Of a DNA stretch of 64,000 nt, positions 44,325-54,302 are shown piece after piece; position 1 is the stretch's first letter, and every line of letters starts with the position of its first letter. The notes beneath the pieces were generated by a model. It did no database searches and was not told the origin of the DNA. It saw only the letters and a program-made list of their open reading frames with translations. The position numbers and the translations under genes are program-made. The stretch comes from Mycolicibacterium sp. TUM20985 (GTDB taxonomy: Bacteria > Actinomycetota > Actinomycetes > Mycobacteriales > Mycobacteriaceae), in assembly GCF_030295745.1 (NCBI RefSeq), contig NZ_AP027291.1, positions 806,001 to 870,000 on the forward strand, read 5' to 3'.

Positions 44325-45158
44325 TCAACTTCCCAACTCGATCGGGGCCCCCACCAGGGAGCCATATTCGGTCCAACTGCCGTCGTAGTTCTTGACGTTG
44401 GTGTGTCCGAGGAGTTCCTGCAGCACGAACCAGGTGTGCGACGAGCGCTCACCGATCCGGCAGTAGGCGATGGTCTCCTTGGAGCCGTCCAGGCCTGCCT
44501 CGGCATACAGCTTCTCGAGGTCGGCGTCGGACTTGAACGTGCCGTCCTCGTTGGCCGCCTTGCTCCATGGCACGTTGATGGCACTGGGGATGTGGCCCGC
44601 GCGCTGGCTCTGCTCCTGCGGCAAATGCGCGGGCGCGAGGATCCTGCCCGAGAACTCGTCGGGGGAGCGCACGTCGACCAGGTTCTTGATGCCGATGGCG
44701 GCGATCACCTCGTCGCGGAAGGCGCGGATCTTCGTGTTCGGGGCGGCGGCCTGATACGACGTCGCCGGGCGGTTCACCGCGTCCGCGCTCAACGGGCGGG
44801 CGTCGAGCTCCCACTTCTTGCGGCCGCCGTCGAGCAGCTTGACGTCCTGGTGGCCGTACAACTTGAAGTACCAGTAGGCGTACGCCGCGAACCAGTTGTT
44901 GTTGCCACCGTAGAGGACGACGGTGTCGTCGTTGGCGATGCCCTTGTCGGACAGCAGCTTTGAGAACTGCTCCTGGTCGACGAAGTCCCGCTTCACGGGG
45001 TCCTGTAGGTCGTTGCGCCAGTCCAGCTTGACGGCGCCGGCGATATGGCCGCCGTCGTAGGCGCTGGCGTCCTCGTCGACCTCGACGAAGACGACGCCTG
45101 GCGCGTCGAGATTGCTCTCGGCCCAGTCGGCGGTGACCAGGACGTCGGAGCGTGCCAT
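44325..45158 (-). CDS. cysA2: Thiosulfate sulfurtransferase (rhodanese)
   Basis: A 277-residue two-domain rhodanese. The catalytic Cys is in YCRIGERSSHTWFVLQELLG (CRxGxR-type loop) in the C-terminal domain; the N-terminal domain is inactive (VVLYGGNNNWFAAYAYWYF). It moves sulfane sulfur from thiosulfate to acceptors. It lies in an operon DUF4395-cysA2-sseC2 controlled by the poly-Cys leader at 45745-45837, so expression should rise when cysteine is scarce. Confidence 0.95.
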   Translation of the reverse strand: MARSDVLVTADWAESNLDAPGVVFVEVDEDASAYDGGHIAGAVKLDWRNDLQDPVKRDFVDQEQFSKLLSDKGIANDDTVVLYGGNNNWFAAYAYWYFKLYGHQDVKLLDGGRKKWELDARPLSADAVNRPATSYQAAAPNTKIRAFRDEVIAAIGIKNLVDVRSPDEFSGRILAPAHLPQEQSQRAGHIPSAINVPWSKAANEDGTFKSDADLEKLYAEAGLDGSKETIAYCRIGERSSHTWFVLQELLGHTNVKNYDGSWTEYGSLVGAPIELGS

Positions 45159-45194
45159 GGATGAATTCCCTTCGGTCAGTGCGATTTTCGGCGA

Positions 45195-45659
45195 TCAGGC
45201 CGTGGTGGGTGTCTTGCGGAAACTTGCGGCGAACGGGTAGAGCTGACAGCCCAGGCAGATGCCGAAGGCGGCGTTGAGGAAGGCCGCGATCAAGGCGAAC
45301 GCGGTAAGGAGGAGGCCGACCGTGGCCAGGCCGGTGGCGAAGCCGATGGCCGCGAAGGCGGCGAACACCAGCCCGACCAGCTGGGCGAACTTGAGCGGTG
45401 GCACCGGCTCCCGCTGGGTCACCGGGCCGAGCCGCGGCGCGACCACCGTGGCGAACACCCGGCCATAGGGATGCTTACGCGGGCCCCCGACCGCACCAAT
45501 CGCGAAGACGACGGCCTGCAGAGCGAGCACGACGGCAGCGGCGAGGTAGCTGTACGCCGACGCGATCAGGGCGATGACGATGACCGCAGTCGTGACCCAT
45601 GCGGTGAAACGCGGTCCCCGCACGTCGACCTGGTCGGGTCCGGTGGTCTCGATGGGCAC
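45195..45659 (-). CDS. DUF4395 membrane protein
   Basis: A 154-residue protein with four probable membrane helices (AWVTTAVIVIALIASAYSYLAAAVV; VVLALQAVVFAIGAVGG; LKFAQLVGLVFAAFAAIGFATG; LLLTAFALIAAFLNAAFGICLGCQLY). The paired Cys in GICLGCQLY is conserved in DUF4395 and resembles YeeE/YedE-like sulfur-carrier channels, so transport or relay of a sulfur species is a fair guess. GTG start with CAGGAGAG about 6 bases upstream. It is the first full gene after the leader peptide. Confidence 0.85.
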   Translation of the reverse strand: MPIETTGPDQVDVRGPRFTAWVTTAVIVIALIASAYSYLAAAVVLALQAVVFAIGAVGGPRKHPYGRVFATVVAPRLGPVTQREPVPPLKFAQLVGLVFAAFAAIGFATGLATVGLLLTAFALIAAFLNAAFGICLGCQLYPFAASFRKTPTTA

Positions 45660-45744
45660 GAGTCTCTCCTGCTGTTGTCACGGAACTGGGCGTGGGCATG
45701 CCAGAACGGCTGCTCCGAGGGCGACGCGACGGGCGCGAAGCTGC

Positions 45745-45837
45745 TTAGCAGCTACGACAACAACAGCAACAACCCGCAACGCGGCACAGATCGACTGCGC
45801 GGCGCTTGGTGAGCCGAAGCTCGAGGCGGGTGTACAC
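45745..45837 (-). CDS. Poly-cysteine leader peptide of the sulfur operon, 30 aa
   Basis: GTG 45837 opens a 30-codon frame whose end reads KRRAVDLCRVAGCCCCCRSC followed by TAA. The RRxVDLxRV core is shared by actinobacterial sulfur-operon leader peptides, and mycobacterial leaderless poly-Cys ORFs (for example Ms5788A in M. smegmatis, before the orthologous operon) act as cysteine-responsive attenuators. Ribosomes stalling at the Cys run would change folding of the 85-base gap before the DUF4395 gene. TACGCT (complement of 45845-45850) lies 7 bases upstream, so the mRNA would begin at the GTG. Confidence 0.85.
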   Translation of the reverse strand: MYTRLELRLTKRRAVDLCRVAGCCCCCRSC

Positions 45838-45844
45838 GACCGAC

Positions 45845-45850
45845 AGCGTA
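45845..45850 (-). promoter_or_regulatory. -10 box of the poly-Cys leader transcript
   Basis: TACGCT on the minus strand, 7 bases before GTG 45837 of the leader. It lies just downstream of the thioredoxin gene (stop at 45867), showing that the sulfur operon has its own promoter. Confidence 0.6.
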
Positions 45851-45866
45851 CCCAATGACATGGTCG

Positions 45867-46298
45867 TCAGGCCAATAGTGGTTGGAGAGCCGACCGCAGG
45901 TCAGCGGCCTTGGGCACGCCCGAGCTGCGGTACCGCTGTCGACCGTCGGCGTCGAAGATGAACGTGGTCGGCAGCGACATGACCGAAAGCTGCCGCGCGA
46001 GGGACGGATTGGCGTCCAAATCGATCTCGACGTGGGCCACCCGCGGAAGCTCGGCGCAGACGTCGTCGACCACCCGTCGCACCCCGGCGCACGGTCCGCA
46101 CCAGTTCGCGCTGAAGTGCACTATCGCGGGCGCACCTGCGGGCAGTCCCAGCTCGGAAGCCTCCGCGGTGGCGGGAGAGGCTTCGCTGCTGCGGAGCACA
46201 CCCTCACGCTTGGTGAGCAGGCGTCCGATCACGATCGCCACCGCTAAAGCCGCCACGAGCACCCCGATCACGACCGGAAGTGAGGCATTCATCCGCAT
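45867..46298 (-). CDS. thiX: Membrane-anchored thioredoxin-like protein
   Basis: About 143 residues: an N-terminal membrane anchor (NASLPVVIGVLVAALAVAIVIG), a short linker and a thioredoxin fold with active site FSANWCGPCAGVRRV and cis-Pro in VMSLPTTFIFDADG. It would act as a thiol-disulfide protein on the outer face of the membrane. It corresponds to Rv0816c (thiX). Starts at ATG 46298 or 46292. It lies upstream of the sulfur operon on the same strand and could be co-transcribed with lmeA (gap 22 bases). Confidence 0.88.
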   Translation of the reverse strand: MRMNASLPVVIGVLVAALAVAIVIGRLLTKREGVLRSSEASPATAEASELGLPAGAPAIVHFSANWCGPCAGVRRVVDDVCAELPRVAHVEIDLDANPSLARQLSVMSLPTTFIFDADGRQRYRSSGVPKAADLRSALQPLLA

Positions 46299-46320
46299 CG
46301 TCTGTTCTTCGTGCAAGCGC

Positions 46321-47118
46321 TCATCTTTGCCTAAACCCATCGAGGGCCACCGTTACTCCCGTGGTGATGCCTTCGATGATGATGTCCGAGCCGCGCGCGC
46401 CCTCGGTGGTGGGCGCGATGCCGAACGGGAGCTTCATCCCTGGCATCCTGCTGCCGAACGCCGCGAGGACGGCCGCCTTCTTGTCGTCGGGCACCGCCTC
46501 GTCGGCCGTCCCGGGACCCGTCAGCACGTCGGTCGCGGTGAACACCAGCGTGGTCTCGTCGTCGTCTGGTGTCGACAGGTCGACCGCCACGCTGACCCGC
46601 TCGCTGAACCCCGCAGCGGTGGGTGTTCCGGTGAACACCAGTCCCTGACTCCCCGAGATACCCGATTCCGTCGTCCCGCCGGTGGCGTCGTTCGTCTCCT
46701 TGGGTGGCGCTTCGACGAGCAGGTCCTTGATGCCCATGAAGCGCCCCACGTGCGTCGAGTCGACGATGAGGCGGCTCTCCAGCTTGCCGACCGGGAGCGT
46801 GGAATCCGGGCCGATGAGCCAGGAGGTCCCCGTCAGGTCGACGTTGTGCAGGGTTGCCTCGATCGAGGCCTTGCCGACTATCGCGTTGTCCACCCCGCCG
46901 GCTCGGATCTCCACCTCCTTGAAGTCGTGGCCTCTCGCCTGGGTGATGAAGGGGAACCCCAGAATGCCCACCCAGGGGTCGAAGGGCAGGTCGTTGGCGG
47001 TGCGTACGCTGCGCGCCCACCGGAACTCGGCGTAGATGGCGGTGCCGAAGTCGGCGCCGAGGCCGCCGACGGCGAGGGTCGTCACCGTGGCGACGAGTCC
47101 GATCAGCAGCTTGCGCAC
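46321..47118 (-). CDS. lmeA: DUF2993 phospholipid-binding protein LmeA
   Basis: A 265-residue exported protein: signal MRKLLIGLVATVTTLAVGGLGADFG, then a DUF2993 domain (IYAEFRWARSVRTANDLPFDPWVGILGFPFITQARGHDFKEVEI in two parts; LVFTGTPTAAGFSERVSVAVDLS). The orthologue Rv0817c/MSMEG_5785 is LmeA, needed for elongation of the lipomannan/LAM mannan chain in the periplasm. GTG 47118 is chosen because the signal peptide begins there. It diverges from glnR across a 208-base regulatory gap. Confidence 0.87.
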   Translation of the reverse strand: MRKLLIGLVATVTTLAVGGLGADFGTAIYAEFRWARSVRTANDLPFDPWVGILGFPFITQARGHDFKEVEIRAGGVDNAIVGKASIEATLHNVDLTGTSWLIGPDSTLPVGKLESRLIVDSTHVGRFMGIKDLLVEAPPKETNDATGGTTESGISGSQGLVFTGTPTAAGFSERVSVAVDLSTPDDDETTLVFTATDVLTGPGTADEAVPDDKKAAVLAAFGSRMPGMKLPFGIAPTTEGARGSDIIIEGITTGVTVALDGFRQR

Positions 47119-47326
47119 TCGGACATTCTGGCCCACGGGAACCCCGCGGCGGGAGGCAGCGGAGCGCCGGGGGATGGACCGGCAGCGCTCAGCGCGGCTA
47201 ATTAGCAGGTTGCACGCTATCGTTATGCCAGCGTCGGCCGGTAACGGCGGCGTGTCCGCCATGAATCTGGGACATTGCCCGGACACCGACGTCAGGTGAT
47301 CTTCCCGAAACACGCTGGAGGACCCG
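47119..47326. other. Intergenic region between lmeA and glnR
   Basis: A 208-base divergent gap. It contains an AT-richer patch (GGCTAATTAGCAGGTTGCAC, about 47196-47215) with TTGCAC and a TATCGT-type -10 candidate, likely part of the glnR promoter, and a ribosome site GGAGG at 47317-47321. I see no clear GlnR box. Confidence 0.4.
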
Positions 47327-49026
<1,700 letters not shown>

Positions 49027-49053
49027 CCCCTCAGCTGTGAAATCGCTGAGGCT

Positions 49054-49071
49054 GTTCACCGCTCGTTCACC
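49054..49071. promoter_or_regulatory. PHO box upstream of pstS
   Basis: Two perfect direct repeats, GTTCACC (49054-49060) and GTTCACC (49065-49071), 4 bases apart. This is the 11-base-spaced PHO-box pattern used by actinobacterial PhoP/RegX3-type regulators under phosphate starvation. It lies 79-96 bases upstream of the pstS start. Confidence 0.8.
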
Positions 49072-49149
49072 TTTCGTCCGCGATCCGTCCACCGGGGCCG
49101 CATACGTTGCCGTGGAGTCCTGAGGCAGACAAAACCGAAAGTGGGATCA

Positions 49150-50292
49150 GTGAAGCTCAATAGTTTTGGCAAGGGTGTCGGCACTCCGGTGCTGGCTCTG
49201 TCGGCGGCGGTACTCGCCACCATGACGATGACCGCGTGCGGCAGTGACAACAACGCCGGAACATCATCGTCGAGCTCTGCGTCGGGATCGTCATCCTCCT
49301 CCGCAGCGGCCGACTGCGGCGGCAAGGCCACCCTGACGGCTGAGGGCTCCACGGCTCAGCAGAATGCGATCGCCGAATTCAACAAGGCCTGGGGCGAGGT
49401 CTGCTCGGGCAAGTCTCTGTCGTACAACCCCACCGGTTCCGGCGCGGGTGTGACGCAGTTCCTGGCCAAGCAGGTCGACTTTGCAGGCTCGGATTCCGCA
49501 CTCGCCGAGGACCAGGTCGCGCCGGCCGCCGAGCGCTGCGCCGGAAACCCGGCATGGAACCTGCCCCTGGTGTTCGGTCCGGTCGCGATGGCCTACAACA
49601 TCGAGGGCGTCGACAAGCTGGTCGTGAACGCCGACGTGCTGGCCAAGGTCTTCACCGGGGCAATCACCAAGTGGAACGACCCGGCCATCGCCGCGCTCAA
49701 CAGCGACGCCACGCTGCCGGACACGGCGATCACACCGATCTACCGCTCGGATTCCTCGGGCACCACCGACAACTTCCAGAGGTACCTCACCGCCGCCGCG
49801 CCGCAGACCTGGACGAAGGGTGCGGGCAAGGAGTTCCAGGGCGGCGCGGGTGAGGGCGCCCAGAAGTCGTCCGGCGTCGTCCAGGCCGTCCAGGCCACGC
49901 CCGGTTCGATCGGCTACGTCGAGAAGAGCCCGGCCGCCGCGGCGAACCTGCCGTTCGCGCAGATCGATAGCGGTGCCGGTGCGGTCGAACTGACCGACGA
50001 CTCGACGGCGAAGGCCGTCGGCGACGCCAAGTTCAAGGCCGAGGGCATGGACCTGACGCTCGACCTGGACGCGCTGTACGCGTCCAAGGAAGCGGGCGCC
50101 TACCCGCTGATGCTGGCCACGTACGAGATCGTCTGCTCCAAGGGCTACGACGCCGACACCGCCGCCGCGGTGAAGTCATTCCTGACTGCCGCGGCGAACC
50201 AGGGTCAGGCGAACCTGTCCGCGGCCGGATTCGTTCCGCTGCCGGACACTTTCAAGGAGCGTCTGCTCAAGTCCGTCGACGCAATTGCATAG
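49150..50292 (+). CDS. pstS: Phosphate ABC transporter substrate-binding lipoprotein
   Basis: A 380-residue phosphate-binding lipoprotein: signal with lipobox MTACGSD, a Ser-rich linker (SSSSSASGSSSSSAA), then the PstS fold with phosphate contacts in TAEGSTAQQNAIAEF, YNPTGSGAGVTQFL, DFAGSDSALAED and YRSDSSGTTDNFQRYL. Start at GTG 49150; GTG 49141 is possible. First gene of a pstSCAB operon, preceded by a PHO box, so it should be induced by phosphate limitation. Confidence 0.94.
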   Translation: MKLNSFGKGVGTPVLALSAAVLATMTMTACGSDNNAGTSSSSSASGSSSSSAAADCGGKATLTAEGSTAQQNAIAEFNKAWGEVCSGKSLSYNPTGSGAGVTQFLAKQVDFAGSDSALAEDQVAPAAERCAGNPAWNLPLVFGPVAMAYNIEGVDKLVVNADVLAKVFTGAITKWNDPAIAALNSDATLPDTAITPIYRSDSSGTTDNFQRYLTAAAPQTWTKGAGKEFQGGAGEGAQKSSGVVQAVQATPGSIGYVEKSPAAAANLPFAQIDSGAGAVELTDDSTAKAVGDAKFKAEGMDLTLDLDALYASKEAGAYPLMLATYEIVCSKGYDADTAAAVKSFLTAAANQGQANLSAAGFVPLPDTFKERLLKSVDAIA

Positions 50293-50340
50293 TTGGTTGG
50301 CGTAGCGCCACCAACGCGGTGAGGATGGGTTCTGGAACCA

Positions 50341-51390
50341 ATGACCGACAACGGGATAACAGTGACGACACCGAACCCCACCGGTGCGGGATCGGGCGAA
50401 GTGATCGCCTCGCCCTTTCCCGCTCCGGAACCCATCTCCACCAACCCCTCCAGGGGCGGGAAGGTACGCCTGGGTGACCGGATCTTCGGCGGTCTCGCCA
50501 AGGGTGCGGGCATCCTCATCGTCGTCCTCATCGGGGCGATCGCGGTGTTCCTGCTCTGGCGGGCCATCCCCGCTCTGGCCCGCAATACGGCGAACTTCTT
50601 CACCTACGGCGGCAACTGGGTCACCACGGACACCTCGGCGATGCAGTTCGGCATCCTCGACCTGCTCCAGGTGACGGTCTTCGTCTCGCTGTTCGCCTTG
50701 TTCCTAGCCATGCCGATCGCCCTCGGCATCGCCATCTTCCTGACGCAGTACTCCCCGCGGCGTCTCGCCGGCCCGCTGGCGTACGTGGTCGACCTGTTGG
50801 CGGCGGTGCCGTCGATCGTCTACGGCGTCTGGGGACTGTACGTACTCGCGCCCGTGCTCAAGCCGGTGGCGATGTGGCTCAACTCCGAGCTGGGCTGGTT
50901 GTTCCTGTTCAAGACCGGCACGGCGTCGGTCGCCGGCGGCGGCACCGTGTTCACCGCGGGCATCGTGCTGGCCGTCATGATCCTGCCGATCATCACGGCC
51001 GTCTCCCGCGAGGTGTTCATTCAGACGCCGCGGGGTCAGATCGAGGCCGCCCTCGCCCTCGGTGCCACGCGGTGGGAGGTCGTCAGGACGACGGTGCTGC
51101 CGTTCGGTCTATCGGGCTACATCAGCGGCGCGATGCTCGGCCTCGGTCGTGCGCTTGGTGAAACCATTGCGCTGCTGATCATCCTGCGCGGCACGCAGAC
51201 CGCATTCGGATGGTCGCTGTTTGACGGCGGCTACACCTTCGCGAGCAAGATTGCCTCCGCGGCAAGCGAATTCAACGATCAGTACAAGGCGGGCGCTTAT
51301 ATCGCGGCTGGCCTGGTGCTGTTCATCCTCACGTTCGTGGTGAACTCCGCGGCCCGCGCCGCAGTCGCCGGAAGAGGTGCCAAGGCATGA
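50341..51390 (+). CDS. pstC: Phosphate ABC transporter permease PstC
   Basis: A 349-residue permease with six helices after a cytoplasmic N-terminus of about 55 residues. The helix-2 stretch [27 protein letters not shown] and the EAA-type loop [41 protein letters not shown] mark it as PstC. It forms the membrane channel with PstA. The stop overlaps the pstA start (ATGA). Confidence 0.95.
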   Translation: MTDNGITVTTPNPTGAGSGEVIASPFPAPEPISTNPSRGGKVRLGDRIFGGLAKGAGILIVVLIGAIAVFLLWRAIPALARNTANFFTYGGNWVTTDTSAMQFGILDLLQVTVFVSLFALFLAMPIALGIAIFLTQYSPRRLAGPLAYVVDLLAAVPSIVYGVWGLYVLAPVLKPVAMWLNSELGWLFLFKTGTASVAGGGTVFTAGIVLAVMILPIITAVSREVFIQTPRGQIEAALALGATRWEVVRTTVLPFGLSGYISGAMLGLGRALGETIALLIILRGTQTAFGWSLFDGGYTFASKIASAASEFNDQYKAGAYIAAGLVLFILTFVVNSAARAAVAGRGAKA

Positions 51391-52301
51391 CCACCACACT
51401 CGATCCACCCGTCAAGGCGCCCACCTTCCAGGGCGTCAGCTCCCGAAGGAAGCTCACCAACAACGCTGCGACGGTTTTGGTCTCGGCATCGGTGTTGGTG
51501 GCGCTGGTCCCGCTGATCTGGGTGCTCTACTCCGTGATCAGCAAGGGCCTCGCCGCTGTCACCGCCGCGAATTGGTTCACCAACTCACAGGCCGGAACGA
51601 CGGCCTTCTCGGCGGGTGGTGGCGTCTACCACGCCGTCATGGGCACGCTATTGCAAGGCTTGGTCTGCTCGATCATCTCGATCCCCATCGGCGTGATGGT
51701 CGCGGTGTACCTCGTCGAGTACGGCGGTGGAACGCGGCTGGGCAAGATCACGACCTTCATGGTCGACATCCTCACGGGTGTGCCGTCGATCGTCGCGGCG
51801 CTGTTCATCTATGCACTGTGGGTCGCAACGCTGGGGTTCGAGCGGTCGGGGTTCGCCGTCTCGCTGGCCCTGGTGCTGCTCATGATCCCGGTCATCGTGC
51901 GGGCCACGGAAGAGATGCTGCGCATCGTGCCGATGGATCTCCGCGAGGCGAGTTATGCACTGGGCGTGCCGAAGTGGAAGACCATCGTCCGCATCGTCAT
52001 ACCGACGGCGCTGTCGGGCATCGTGACCGGCATCATGCTCGCGCTGGCCCGCGTGATGGGCGAGACCGCGCCATTGCTGATCCTGGTCGGTTATGCCGCG
52101 TCCATCAACTTCGACATGTTCGGCGGCTTCATGGGCTCGCTCCCCGGCATGATGTACGACCAGATTTCCGCCGGTGCCGGCTCCAACCCGATCCCCACCG
52201 ACCGGATGTGGGGCGCCGCCCTCACGCTGGTCCTCCTGATCGCCATTCTCAACGTCGGGGCGCGACTCGTCTCGAAGATCTTTTCCCCCAAGAAGGTTTA
52301 G
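51387..52301 (+). CDS. pstA: Phosphate ABC transporter permease PstA
   Basis: A 304-residue permease, six helices, with the EAA loop [46 protein letters not shown] and [16 protein letters not shown]. It pairs with PstC. ATG overlapping the pstC stop by 4 bases. Confidence 0.95.
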   Translation: MTTTLDPPVKAPTFQGVSSRRKLTNNAATVLVSASVLVALVPLIWVLYSVISKGLAAVTAANWFTNSQAGTTAFSAGGGVYHAVMGTLLQGLVCSIISIPIGVMVAVYLVEYGGGTRLGKITTFMVDILTGVPSIVAALFIYALWVATLGFERSGFAVSLALVLLMIPVIVRATEEMLRIVPMDLREASYALGVPKWKTIVRIVIPTALSGIVTGIMLALARVMGETAPLLILVGYAASINFDMFGGFMGSLPGMMYDQISAGAGSNPIPTDRMWGAALTLVLLIAILNVGARLVSKIFSPKKV

Positions 52302-52310
52302 GAGTTTCCC

Positions 52311-53087
52311 GTGGCCAAGCGCCTCGATCTCAAAGACGTCAACATCTACTACGGGTCATTCCACGCGGTGGCCGACGTGGCGCTGTCTGTGCAACCGCGC
52401 AGCGTGACGGCGTTCATTGGTCCGTCGGGCTGCGGAAAGTCCACCGTGTTGCGGACGCTCAACCGGATGCACGAAGTCATTCCCGGTGCGCGCGTGGAGG
52501 GTTCGGTGCTCCTTGACGGCGAGGACATCTACGGGGCCGGCGTTGATCCCGTCGGTGTCCGCAAGACCATCGGCATGGTGTTCCAGCGGCCGAATCCCTT
52601 TCCCACCATGTCAATCCGCGACAACGTGGTGGCCGGGCTGAAGTTGCAGGGCAGGCACAGCAAGAAGGCGCTCGACGAAGTGGCCGAGCGTTCACTCAAG
52701 GGTGCCAACCTGTGGAACGAGGTCAAGGACCGGCTGGAGAAGCCCGGCGGCGGGTTGTCCGGTGGCCAGCAGCAGCGGCTGTGCATCGCCCGCGCGATAG
52801 CGGTGCAACCCGACGTCCTGCTGATGGACGAGCCGTGCTCGGCGCTGGACCCGATCTCGACGCTGGCGATCGAAGATCTCATCGCGGAGTTGAAGCAGGA
52901 CTTCACGATCGTCATCGTCACGCACAACATGCAGCAGGCCGCCCGGGTGAGCGATCAGACCGCGTTCTTCAACCTCGAGGCGACGGGCAAGCCGGGCAAG
53001 TTGGTTGAGATCGACGACACCGAGAAGATCTTCTCCAACCCGACGCAGAAGGCCACCGAGGACTACATCTCCGGCCGCTTCGGCTAG
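52311..53087 (+). CDS. pstB: Phosphate ABC transporter ATPase PstB
   Basis: A 258-residue ABC ATPase. Walker [10 protein letters not shown] (residues about 38-46), Q-loop in VFQRPNPFP, signature [16 protein letters not shown], Walker [13 protein letters not shown] and switch His in [13 protein letters not shown]. The text NPFPTM and [12 protein letters not shown] are typical of PstB. GTG start with AGGAG 7 bases upstream. Last gene of the pst operon; orthologous to phoT in M. tuberculosis. Confidence 0.96.
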   Translation: MAKRLDLKDVNIYYGSFHAVADVALSVQPRSVTAFIGPSGCGKSTVLRTLNRMHEVIPGARVEGSVLLDGEDIYGAGVDPVGVRKTIGMVFQRPNPFPTMSIRDNVVAGLKLQGRHSKKALDEVAERSLKGANLWNEVKDRLEKPGGGLSGGQQQRLCIARAIAVQPDVLLMDEPCSALDPISTLAIEDLIAELKQDFTIVIVTHNMQQAARVSDQTAFFNLEATGKPGKLVEIDDTEKIFSNPTQKATEDYISGRFG

Positions 53088-53353
53088 GGCGCCAGCACCA
53101 CCCGCGTGCCCGACGGCCCCGTTGCCGTCCACGCTCGTTCGACGTGAGCCAACGGTCTGGACTCCACCGGGAGGTGCAGCTGGCCAGACGCGACCAGGGT
53201 GAACGGCTTTGGCACGGCGTCGATGCGCATGCGCCCGAGAACGTCGGGCTGGACGCTGGCGAGCCCTACGCCGCTGATGGTGATGCCGACGACGCTCTCG
53301 GGGCGGCCGCCCGGACCGGCCAGCTGAAGGGCACCGTGTCCAAGCACGTGCAA
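53084..53353 (-). pseudogene. C-terminal remnant of a zinc/quinone-type alcohol dehydrogenase (MDR)
   Basis: The minus strand encodes VVGITISGVGLASVQPDVLGRMRIDAVPKPFTL, ASGQLHLPVESRPLAHVERAW and RVVLAP, the usual last 70 residues of medium-chain NADPH:quinone reductase-like proteins. The N-terminal catalytic and nucleotide-binding domains are absent, and the frame runs into plus-strand MarR-like sequence upstream. The stop overlaps the pstB stop (CTAG). Confidence 0.6.
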
Positions 53354-53513
53354 GGACTAGTCGAGGCGCCCACCGGCAGGTGCGCGACGAGATGTCGCGC
53401 TAAGTGCAGGACTTCCTGCAGGCCTACCGCAATGCCGAGCGCCAGGTCGTGGCGGCCTTTTTGCGCGATCTGCTGTCGGCCAGGAGGAACGGCGTGCGGA
53501 TCGCCCGTCACTG
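53313..53513 (+). pseudogene. Remnant of a MarR-type regulator
   Basis: On the plus strand LKGTVSKHVQGLVEA resembles the recognition helix of a MarR protein. A frame change then leads to QVRDEMSR, a TAA stop (about 53400-53402), and [36 protein letters not shown] ending with TGA at 53511-53513, which looks like a MarR C-terminal helix. The start, wing and frame are broken, so this is a relic. It faces the MDR remnant, consistent with a lost regulator-dehydrogenase pair. Confidence 0.5.
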
Positions 53514-54176
53514 AGGCGCGGGAACGGATTCTTCGTCGGGGAAGCGGCCGGTGACCTGGAAGATGACGCGTCGTGCCACCTCGACGGCATGATCGGCGAA
53601 GCGCTCGTAGAAGCGGCTCAGCAGCGTGACGTCGACCGCCGCGGTGACGCCGTGCCTCCAGTCGCGGTCCATCAGCACCGAGAACAGGTGGCGGTGCAGA
53701 TCGTCCATCGCGTCATCTTCTTCACGGATCCGCGCGGCCTTCTCCGGGTCACGGGTGACCAGTACCTCTTGGGCGCTAGTGCCCAATTCGACGGCTACCC
53801 GGCCCATCTCGGCGAAGTACCCGTTGACTTCCTCGGGCAACGCGTGCTGAGGATGACGTCGACGGGCGATCTTCGCGACGTGTAGCGCCAGAGCGCCCAT
53901 CCGGTCGACGTCGGCGACGATCTGGATGGAGCTGACGATGGCGCGGAGGTCACCGGCGACGGGCGCCTGCAGGGCCAGCAGCACGAACGCGGCTTCCTCG
54001 GCCCGTGCGCTCATCGCCGCGATCTGCTCGTGGTCGGTGATGACCTGCTCGGCGAGGACGAGATCGGCCTGCAGCAGTGCCTGAGTGGCCCGCTCCATGG
54101 CCAAGCCGGCAAGTCTGCACATTTCGCCGAGCTGGTCGGTCAGGGCAGCCAGCTGCTCATGGTAGGCGGTACGCAT
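53508..54176 (-). CDS. phoU: Phosphate transport regulator PhoU
   Basis: A 222-residue all-helical protein made of two PhoU repeats: [23 protein letters not shown], then [26 protein letters not shown] metal motif ([11 protein letters not shown]) and, in repeat 2, [21 protein letters not shown]. It links the Pst transporter to the SenX3-RegX3 sensor and represses the response when phosphate is ample. Orthologue of phoY2 (Rv0821c). It is transcribed towards the pst operon and has its own PHO box. Confidence 0.94.
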   Translation of the reverse strand: MRTAYHEQLAALTDQLGEMCRLAGLAMERATQALLQADLVLAEQVITDHEQIAAMSARAEEAAFVLLALQAPVAGDLRAIVSSIQIVADVDRMGALALHVAKIARRRHPQHALPEEVNGYFAEMGRVAVELGTSAQEVLVTRDPEKAARIREEDDAMDDLHRHLFSVLMDRDWRHGVTAAVDVTLLSRFYERFADHAVEVARRVIFQVTGRFPDEESVPAPQ

Positions 54177-54221
54177 GTAAGAAGCCTATCGCCTGGGCAT
54201 GACGATCGTCACGACCAACCG

Positions 54222-54239
54222 GGTGAACGAACGGTGAAT
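54222..54239. promoter_or_regulatory. PHO box upstream of phoU
   Basis: On the minus strand ATTCACC (complement of 54233-54239), four bases GTTC, then GTTCACC (complement of 54222-54228). This is the same 11-base repeat as before pstS with one mismatch. It lies 46 bases upstream of the phoU ATG, so phoU should answer to the same phosphate regulator. Confidence 0.65.
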
Positions 54240-54302
54240 GCCACCTGCCACGACGGGGCGAACGCGGCTGTCGCCAGCGCTCGTCGGTGGGGGCGGCGGG
54301 CC

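Noticed and set aside
49056..49352. Minus-strand frame of 98 codons opposite the pstS start
   Set aside because: Ends inside the PHO box region and mirrors the Ser-rich linker of PstS; an antisense artefact.
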